Shown in pieces: positions 54,118 through 59,058 of a stretch of 59,058 nt of DNA (the stretch's first letter is position 1; each line of letters starts with the position of its first letter). The position numbers and the translations under genes are program-made. Source of the stretch: Jiangella ureilytica (GTDB lineage Bacteria; Actinomycetota; Actinomycetes; Jiangellales; Jiangellaceae); contig NZ_SMKL01000039.1 of the NCBI RefSeq assembly GCF_004348545.1, positions 1-59,058 on the forward strand, given 5' to 3'. The notes beneath the pieces were generated by a model, which worked only from the letters and a program-made list of their open reading frames with translations, was not told the origin of the DNA and ran no database searches.

Positions 54118-54606
54118 TCAGTCCGGGCGGAGGTCCCTGACCGCGACGCCGTGCTCGGCGTGCAGGCGCCCGGCCACCAGCGAGCGGTGGCACGCCTCCG
54201 GGTCGCGCTCGACGCAGAAGAGGGCCGTCGTCGCCTCGCCCGGAAGCTCCGCCACGAGCGCGCCGAGATCGAACGGGTCCAGGATCTCGCGGGTGTAGCG
54301 CCCGGCGTACTCGGACGCGAGCCTGACGCGGCTGCGCCTGCCCACGCCTTCGCGGTCGTCCTCGCGGTACTGGAGCTGACGCAGCTCGGTGGTCGGCGCC
54401 AGCCCCGGCACGTGCCGGTAGCCGATGCCCGCCGCGGCCAGCGCCTGCTGCAGCCGCGCGGAGTTCGCCCAGGCGTACTCGGGGCCTCGGACGCCGCGGC
54501 GCTGGCGGAGGTCGAGCAGCAACCCCACGCCCGTGCCGGCGAGCGTTTCGAGGAAGGACTCGGCCGTGAAGCCGTAGACCCCGATCGTCACGATCCGCAC
54601 GTCCAC
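54118..54606 (-). CDS. DUF488-family protein
   Basis: Protein of 162 residues: IVTIGVYGFTAESFLETLAGTGVGLLLDLRQRRGVRGPEYAWANS, YRHVPGLAPTTELRQLQY and the C-terminal FCVERDPEACHRSLVAGRL with the conserved Cys/His. The family is of unknown function, possibly nucleotide- or radical-related. The GTG at 54606 (GGAG seven bases upstream) or GTG 54600 are both possible starts. It lies 11 bases after the SnoaL-like gene stop on the same strand. Confidence 0.87.
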   Translation of the reverse strand: MDVRIVTIGVYGFTAESFLETLAGTGVGLLLDLRQRRGVRGPEYAWANSARLQQALAAAGIGYRHVPGLAPTTELRQLQYREDDREGVGRRSRVRLASEYAGRYTREILDPFDLGALVAELPGEATTALFCVERDPEACHRSLVAGRLHAEHGVAVRDLRPD

Positions 54607-54617
54607 CCGTCGCTCCG

Positions 54618-54974
54618 CTACGGGACGAGGAACGGCTGGTCCAGGACCCAAAGCCATGATCCGTCCGGCTGGCGGCGCGCGATCTCGACGGTCAGCTCAC
54701 CGGTGGTGAGCGTGACCACCGTCAGGGCGAGGTCGCCGCTCACCAGCGCCGGGTGCTGCCGGCCCGGTGTGAGCACCGGCGCGGCCGCCACGAACTGCTC
54801 GTACACCGTGCGGATCTCGGCGTGACCGGTGGCGAGGCTGCCCGGCGGGAACGCCAGCACTGCGTCGGGCTCGTACAGCGACACCAGCCCGTCGACGTCG
54901 CCGGCGTTGCCGCGTTCGATGAAGAGTCTTCCCAGGTCGTTCGGCTCGTTGGCCACCACGTTCGTCATGTCCAT
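54618..54974 (-). CDS. SnoaL/NTF2-like protein
   Basis: Protein of 118 residues with an NTF2-like cone fold: LGRLFIERGNAGDVDGLVSLYEPDAVLAFPPG, GHAEIRTVYEQFVAAAP and a C-terminal GSWLWVLDQPF strand. Such proteins range from polyketide cyclases to unknown small-molecule binders. It starts at ATG 54974 (or 54968). It is divergent from the WYL regulator, and both promoters share a strong palindrome, so the regulator probably controls this gene. DUF488 follows. Confidence 0.85.
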   Translation of the reverse strand: MDMTNVVANEPNDLGRLFIERGNAGDVDGLVSLYEPDAVLAFPPGSLATGHAEIRTVYEQFVAAAPVLTPGRQHPALVSGDLALTVVTLTTGELTVEIARRQPDGSWLWVLDQPFLVP

Positions 54975-54987
54975 CAGCCTGCCAGCG

Positions 54988-55022
54988 ATACACGACACCC
55001 TGTGTCGTGTATTCCGTAGACT
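54988..55022. promoter_or_regulatory. Palindromic operator and -10 between snoaL-like and WYL genes
   Basis: Perfect 11-bp inverted repeat ATACACGACAC-CCT-GTGTCGTGTAT (54988-55012), followed by TAGACT (55017-55022) six bases before ATG 55029 (leaderless). Probable binding site of the WYL regulator, acting on both divergent genes. Confidence 0.78.
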
Positions 55023-55028
55023 TCTCCC

Positions 55029-56003
55029 ATGCGCGCCGACCGGCTCGTCTCGCTGGTGCTGCTGCTGCGCCGTCGCGGCCGGCTGTCGGCGACGGAGCTG
55101 GCCCGCGAGCTCGAGGTGTCGACGCGCACCGTGCTGCGCGACATCGAGGCGCTGTCGGCGGCCGGAGTGCCGGTCTACGCCGAACGCGGCCGGCTCGGCG
55201 GGTTCGCCCTGCTGCCCGGCTTCCAGACCGAGCTGACCGGACTGAACCACGACGAGGCGCTCGCCCTGCTGGTCGCCGGGTCGCGGCGCGGCGCGCAGGC
55301 GTTCGGCCTCGGCTCGGCGCTCGCCTCGGCCATGCTCAAGGTGGTCGACGCGCTGCCCGAGAGCCATCGCGACGTCGCGGCCGGCGCGACCCAGCGGCTG
55401 CTCATCGACCCGGAGACCGACCTGCTGTCACGCCGGCTGGTGCCCGACGAGGTGCCCGACACCATCGTGGCCGAGGTGCGGCGCGCGGTGTTCGCCGGGC
55501 ACAAGCTGCGCATCCACTACGCGGCCGCGGGCCAAGAGCCGAGGTGGCGCACGGTCGACCCGATCGGCCTGGTCACCGTACGCGACCAGGGCTACCTGCT
55601 GGCCACGAGGTCGGGCTCGGACCGCACCTATCGGCTGTCGCGGGTGCTGGCCGCGGAGGAGCTCGCCGAGCTCGCGGAGCGCCCGGACCGGGTCGACCTC
55701 GACCGCGCCTGGCAGGAGCGCAGCACGCGGTTCCGGACCGGCGGCGACCAGGTGACGGTGGTCGTGCTGCTGCATCCGGCGCGGCGCGAGGAGCTGGTGG
55801 GCACCGCGCTGGCCCTGCTCGCCGAGGAGGCCGAGGCGGACGGCCGGCTGCGGCTGCAGGTGGCCTTCCAGGACGCGCGGCACGCCGAGTGGGCGCTGTG
55901 GCAGCTCGCCGCGCACGCGGAGGCCCTGGATCCGCCCTGGCTGCGCGCCGCCCTCCACGCCCGCGCCGCCGCGCTCGTGGCCCGCTACGAGCCGTCCTCG
56001 TGA
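55029..56003 (+). CDS. YafY/DeoR-type WYL-domain transcriptional regulator
   Basis: Regulator of 324 residues. The N-terminal HTH_11 (MRADRLVSLVLLLRRRGRLSATELARELEVSTRTVLRDIEALSAAGVPVYAERGRLGG style) is followed by a WYL ligand-binding domain (about 140-215, with YRLSRVLAAEEL) and a C-terminal WCX extension. It is divergent from the SnoaL-like gene across a perfect palindrome. The ATG at 55029 has TAGACT six bases upstream. It overlaps ligB by 19 bases at the 3' end. Confidence 0.9.
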   Translation: MRADRLVSLVLLLRRRGRLSATELARELEVSTRTVLRDIEALSAAGVPVYAERGRLGGFALLPGFQTELTGLNHDEALALLVAGSRRGAQAFGLGSALASAMLKVVDALPESHRDVAAGATQRLLIDPETDLLSRRLVPDEVPDTIVAEVRRAVFAGHKLRIHYAAAGQEPRWRTVDPIGLVTVRDQGYLLATRSGSDRTYRLSRVLAAEELAELAERPDRVDLDRAWQERSTRFRTGGDQVTVVVLLHPARREELVGTALALLAEEAEADGRLRLQVAFQDARHAEWALWQLAAHAEALDPPWLRAALHARAAALVARYEPSS

Positions 56004-57547
56004 GCGACCGGGCCGCGGATGGCCAGGACGGAGTCGATGGTGTCGGCCTCGGCGGCGGGTTTGTCGGGACGGTGGCGCAGCACGCGGGCGAACCGCAGTG
56101 CGACGCCGGCCGGGTAGCGGGGTGAGGTCTGGACGCCGTCGAAGGCGATCTCGACCAGCAGCTCCGGCCGCACCCGCACGACCCATTCGTCCGTAGGCCC
56201 GTCGGCCAGCGACTTCAGCTCGGCCGTCTGCCAGGTCAGCATCGTGTCGGTGAGGCCCTTGAACGTCTTGCCCAGCATGACCCAGCCGCCGGCCGGGCCG
56301 TAGGTGCCCGCGGGGTCGAGCGCGCCGAGGTGCAGGTTGGACAGCCAGCCCTGCCGCCGCCCGTGGCCCCACTCGGCCGCCAGGATGGCGAGGTCGAGGG
56401 TGTGCCGGGGCTTCACCTTGAGCCAGCCCGAGCCGCGCCGGCCGGCCTCGTAGGGAACGTCGAGGCCCTTGACGATGACGCCCTCGTGGCCCTGGGCGAC
56501 GGCGTCGTCGAAGAACGCCTGCGCGTCGTCGGCCGACGACGTCACCAGCCGCGGCACCCGGGCCGGCGCCGGCACGACGGCGGACATGGCGGCCCAGCGC
56601 TCGGTGCCGGGCAGGCCGATGAGGTCGGCGCCGTCGATGTGCAGCGCGTCGAAGACGAACAGTGACAGCGGCACCTTGGCGCGCGCCGTCGCGACGTCGA
56701 CCCGGCTGCTGACCCGCGAGCCGGTGCGCTGGAACGGCAGCGGCCGCCCGGACGGGTCGAGCGCGATGGTCTCGCCGTCGAGCACCACCGACCGCACCGG
56801 AAGCGCCAGCACGGCCTCGACGAGCTCGGGGACGTTGCCGGTGATGTCGTCGAGCGTGCGGGTGAACACGGCGACGTCGGAGCCGTCGCGGTGGATCTGG
56901 ACCCGGACGCCGTCGAGCTTCCACTCGACGGCGGCCTCGCCGGTGCGCTCGAGCGCCTCGGCGATGTCGGGAGCGGGGGAGGCCAGCATGGGCCGCAGCG
57001 GCGAGCCGACGGTGAGCCGGAACCGGGTCAGCCCTTCGGCCCCGTTGGCCAGCACGGCGGCGGCGACGGGCACCAGGGCGCCGGCGACGGTGACCGCGCG
57101 GCGGACGTCGGCCGCCGGAACCTCGGACGCGCGGGCGACGGCCTCGGTGAGGACGCCGTCGAGGGCGCCTTGGCGCAGCTCGCCGGAGACCAGCCCGGCC
57201 AGCAGCCGCTGCTCGGACGGCGTGGCCCGGGCCATCAGTGCGCGGAACCGCTCGCGCCGCGCCGCCGTGGACCCCTTGCCGGACAACTCGGCGATCTCGC
57301 CGAACGCGATGTCGACGTCGAGCACCTGCAGCGACGGCGTGCCGGCGGGCGGCGGCACGTCTCGCAGGGACGCGTAGCCCAGCCCGGTGCGGCGCTGGCG
57401 CAGCTCGCCGGCGAGGTAGCTGGCCACGACCTCGGCCTCGGCGGGGTCGGCCCGGCGCAGGCAGCCGGCGAGCAGGTCGGTCTTCGCCAGCCGGCCGGAC
57501 ACCCCGGCGACGGCGGCCGAGGTGTCGGCGACGTCCTTCAGCTCCAC
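55985..57547 (-). CDS. ligB: ATP-dependent DNA ligase LigB
   Basis: Protein of 520 residues sealing DNA nicks with ATP; accessory to the NAD-dependent LigA. An N-terminal DNA-binding domain (LKDVADTSAAVAGVSGRLAKTDLL, LSGKGSTAARRERF) precedes motif I EWKLDGVRVQIHRDG with adenylated K210. Motif III (FVFDALHIDG), motif IV (HEGVIVKG), motif V (GWLKVKP) and the OB fold ending ALRFARVLRHR follow. It matches mycobacterial LigB (Rv3062) end to end. The GTG at 57547 is chosen for domain start. Confidence 0.93.
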   Translation of the reverse strand: MELKDVADTSAAVAGVSGRLAKTDLLAGCLRRADPAEAEVVASYLAGELRQRRTGLGYASLRDVPPPAGTPSLQVLDVDIAFGEIAELSGKGSTAARRERFRALMARATPSEQRLLAGLVSGELRQGALDGVLTEAVARASEVPAADVRRAVTVAGALVPVAAAVLANGAEGLTRFRLTVGSPLRPMLASPAPDIAEALERTGEAAVEWKLDGVRVQIHRDGSDVAVFTRTLDDITGNVPELVEAVLALPVRSVVLDGETIALDPSGRPLPFQRTGSRVSSRVDVATARAKVPLSLFVFDALHIDGADLIGLPGTERWAAMSAVVPAPARVPRLVTSSADDAQAFFDDAVAQGHEGVIVKGLDVPYEAGRRGSGWLKVKPRHTLDLAILAAEWGHGRRQGWLSNLHLGALDPAGTYGPAGGWVMLGKTFKGLTDTMLTWQTAELKSLADGPTDEWVVRVRPELLVEIAFDGVQTSPRYPAGVALRFARVLRHRPDKPAAEADTIDSVLAIRGPVAHEDGS

Positions 57548-57687
57548 GATCCCAGTCTGCCCGTCCCCACTGACAACGGCGACCGGGTTCGGTCCCCGCC
57601 CGTCCGGGTGGGAGTCGCACCCTACGGGCGGGGGCCGACAGCGTCGCGTTCGCACCGACGGTGACCTCCGCGGCTGCCGACGCGGGA

Positions 57688-57722
57688 ACGCCCCCAGAGC
57701 ACGCACCAGGCTCTGGGGGCGT
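57688..57722. terminator. Hairpin terminator after htrA-like gene
   Basis: ACGCCCCCAGAGC and GCTCTGGGGGCGT form a perfect 13-bp stem with a 9-base loop, downstream of the protease stop. The rest of the 57548-57745 gap shows nothing clear. Confidence 0.75.
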
Positions 57723-57745
57723 CCTTTCCCGGACGACGGCGTGGC

Positions 57746-59058
57746 TCAGCTGGTCTGTGCGTCGCTGCCCAGGGTCACCGTGGCGGTGTTCTCCTGGCCG
57801 TCGCGCACGTAGGTGAGTTCGATCTCGTCGCCGGGACGGTGCGACCGGACGGCCGCGATCAGGGACGTGGCGTCGGTGATCACACGGTCGCCGACGTGGG
57901 TGACGATGTCGCCTTCCTGCAGGCCGGCCTCGTCGCCCGCGCTGCCGGGGTTGACCTGCGCGATCAGGGCGCCGCGGACGTCGCCGCCCTGCGGGTCGCC
58001 GACACCGACGCCGATCTGGGCGTGGGTGGCCTCCTGGCCGGCGCGGAGCTCCTCGACGATCGGCTTGGCCTGGTCGATCGGGATGGAGAAGCCCAGCCCG
58101 ATGGAGCCGTTGCCGCTGCCGGTGGTGAGGATGGCGCTGTTGATGCCGACCACCTGGCCGTCCATGTTGACCAGCGGCCCGCCCGAGTTGCCGGGGTTGA
58201 TGGGGGCGTCGGTCTGGATGGCGTCGATGACGGAGTTGACGCCGTTCTGCGGCTGGCCCTCGCTGCTGGCGGCCATGGGCCGGTTCAGCGCGGAGACGAT
58301 GCCGCTGGTGACGGTCCCGTCGAGGCCGAGCGGCGAGCCGATGGCGACGACCTGCTGGCCGACGGCGAGGTCGCCGGAGTTGCCGAGCTCGGCCGGCTGC
58401 AGGCCGGACACGTCCTGGGCCTTGATGACCGCGAGGTCGGTGAGCGGATCGGTGCCGACGACCTCGGCGTCGGCGGTGGTGCCGTCGGAGAACGTCACCT
58501 GGACGGTGCCGCCTTGGCCGACGCCCTCGACCACGTGGTTGTTCGTGATGATCTCGCCGTCGGACGAGATGATGACGCCGGTGCCGCCGGCCTGGCCGAA
58601 CTGGCTCTGCACGGCGATGGACACGACGCTGGGGGTCACCTCGGCGGCGACCGCCTGCACGCCCGTCACGTCGGCCGCCTGCTGGCTGGTGCCGTCGCTG
58701 CCGGAGTTGCTGAGGTCGCTGCGCGACACCGGGCTGGAGCCGTCGCCGTCGTCGTCGTTCACGACCGCGACGACGCCCGCACCGGCGGCGCCGCCGACGA
58801 CCGCGCCGAGCAGGACACCGGCGAGGACCAGCGGGGCCCGGCGGCGCTTCGGCTCGGGGGCGCGCCCGTACTCGGTCGGCGGCAGGTGCGGCGGCGGCGA
58901 GCCGGCCGCGGCGCCCGCGTCGGTGGGCAGCTGGGTGGTCGCGTGCGGGCCGGCGGCCTGCTGGCCGGCCTGGTGCCCGGCGAGCGGCGGCGTCGACCAG
59001 CCCGCGCGCGGCGCGGGGGCGCCGGGAGCTGCCGGGGTCGCGGGGCTCTGGGCAGGGG
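57746..59058 (-). CDS. HtrA/DegP-type membrane serine protease (5' truncated)
   Basis: Trypsin-like envelope protease running off the window edge, with at least 437 codons present. The visible N-terminal part is a proline-rich cytosolic region, then a transmembrane helix (LVLAGVLLGAVVGGAAGAGVV). The protease domain follows with catalytic His in TNNHVVE, Asp in DPLTDLAVIK and Ser in INPGNSGGPL. A C-terminal PDZ domain holds GLQEGDIVTHVGDRVI. The layout matches mycobacterial PepD/HtrA proteins of periplasmic stress response. The start lies beyond base 59058. Confidence 0.93.
   Translation of the reverse strand, partial: PAQSPATPAAPGAPAPRAGWSTPPLAGHQAGQQAAGPHATTQLPTDAGAAAGSPPPHLPPTEYGRAPEPKRRRAPLVLAGVLLGAVVGGAAGAGVVAVVNDDDGDGSSPVSRSDLSNSGSDGTSQQAADVTGVQAVAAEVTPSVVSIAVQSQFGQAGGTGVIISSDGEIITNNHVVEGVGQGGTVQVTFSDGTTADAEVVGTDPLTDLAVIKAQDVSGLQPAELGNSGDLAVGQQVVAIGSPLGLDGTVTSGIVSALNRPMAASSEGQPQNGVNSVIDAIQTDAPINPGNSGGPLVNMDGQVVGINSAILTTGSGNGSIGLGFSIPIDQAKPIVEELRAGQEATHAQIGVGVGDPQGGDVRGALIAQVNPGSAGDEAGLQEGDIVTHVGDRVITDATSLIAAVRSHRPGDEIELTYVRDGQENTATVTLGSDAQTS

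Overview
The window is high-GC DNA, densely coded on both strands, with many GTG and a few TTG starts and short 4-base gene overlaps. Gene content and order point to an actinobacterium. Two blocks match synteny known from Mycobacterium tuberculosis: the Rv1822-Rv1832 block at 16.2-27.8 kb and the Rv2540c-Rv2533c shikimate-to-nusB block at 39.5-48.3 kb. A Jiangella- or Nocardioides-like lineage is a guess, not a determination. I see no rRNA, tRNA, insertion sequence, integrase, prophage or CRISPR array.

Layout. 0-16 kb is mixed accessory and housekeeping: a membrane glycosyltransferase, an SDR, a uridine-kinase-like protein without a P-loop, a heterodimeric ABC exporter, a BlaI/M56 pair, the 3' stump of a secreted nuclease gene, a glutamate-cysteine-ligase-like enzyme behind an Nramp-related transporter, a DUF4037 gene with an internal amber codon, a VOC protein, a DHFR-fold reductase, and a MarR/MFS efflux operon. 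16.2-27.8 kb is the conserved actinobacterial block: pgsA2, DUF881, sbp, DUF881, gcvH, garA, ftsR, a DUF151 nuclease, a second MerR and gcvP. It is interrupted by a GST-like gene, a tandem array of hairpin repeats and an HTH gene whose frame runs without a stop through a glycine riboswitch into gcvP. 27.8-39.4 kb holds two DedA proteins, a broken histidine kinase with an intact response regulator, a polysaccharide deacetylase, two small membrane proteins, a secreted phosphoesterase, a frameshifted membrane-protein gene, tldD/tldE and a Phd/VapC module.

39.5-48.3 kb has aroC-aroK-aroB, then aroQ, pepQ-like, efp and nusB. Between aroQ and pepQ lie two membrane-anchored L7/L12-like proteins flanking a second toxin-antitoxin module. 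48.3-59 kb carries arfB, a response-regulator/thioredoxin-reductase fusion overlapping an adenylate cyclase, DUF3817, SURF1, DUF488, SnoaL-like and WYL-regulator genes, ligB and a 5'-truncated HtrA protease.

Two themes cut across regions. At least a dozen genes have a TANNNT -10 element 6-7 bases before the start codon, which implies widespread leaderless transcription. Four genes are broken (nuclease stump, DUF4037, histidine kinase, two-TM protein), so part of the accessory content is decaying. Strong hairpins separate several convergent units. No calculations or searches were run: all homology calls are by recognition of motifs and synteny.
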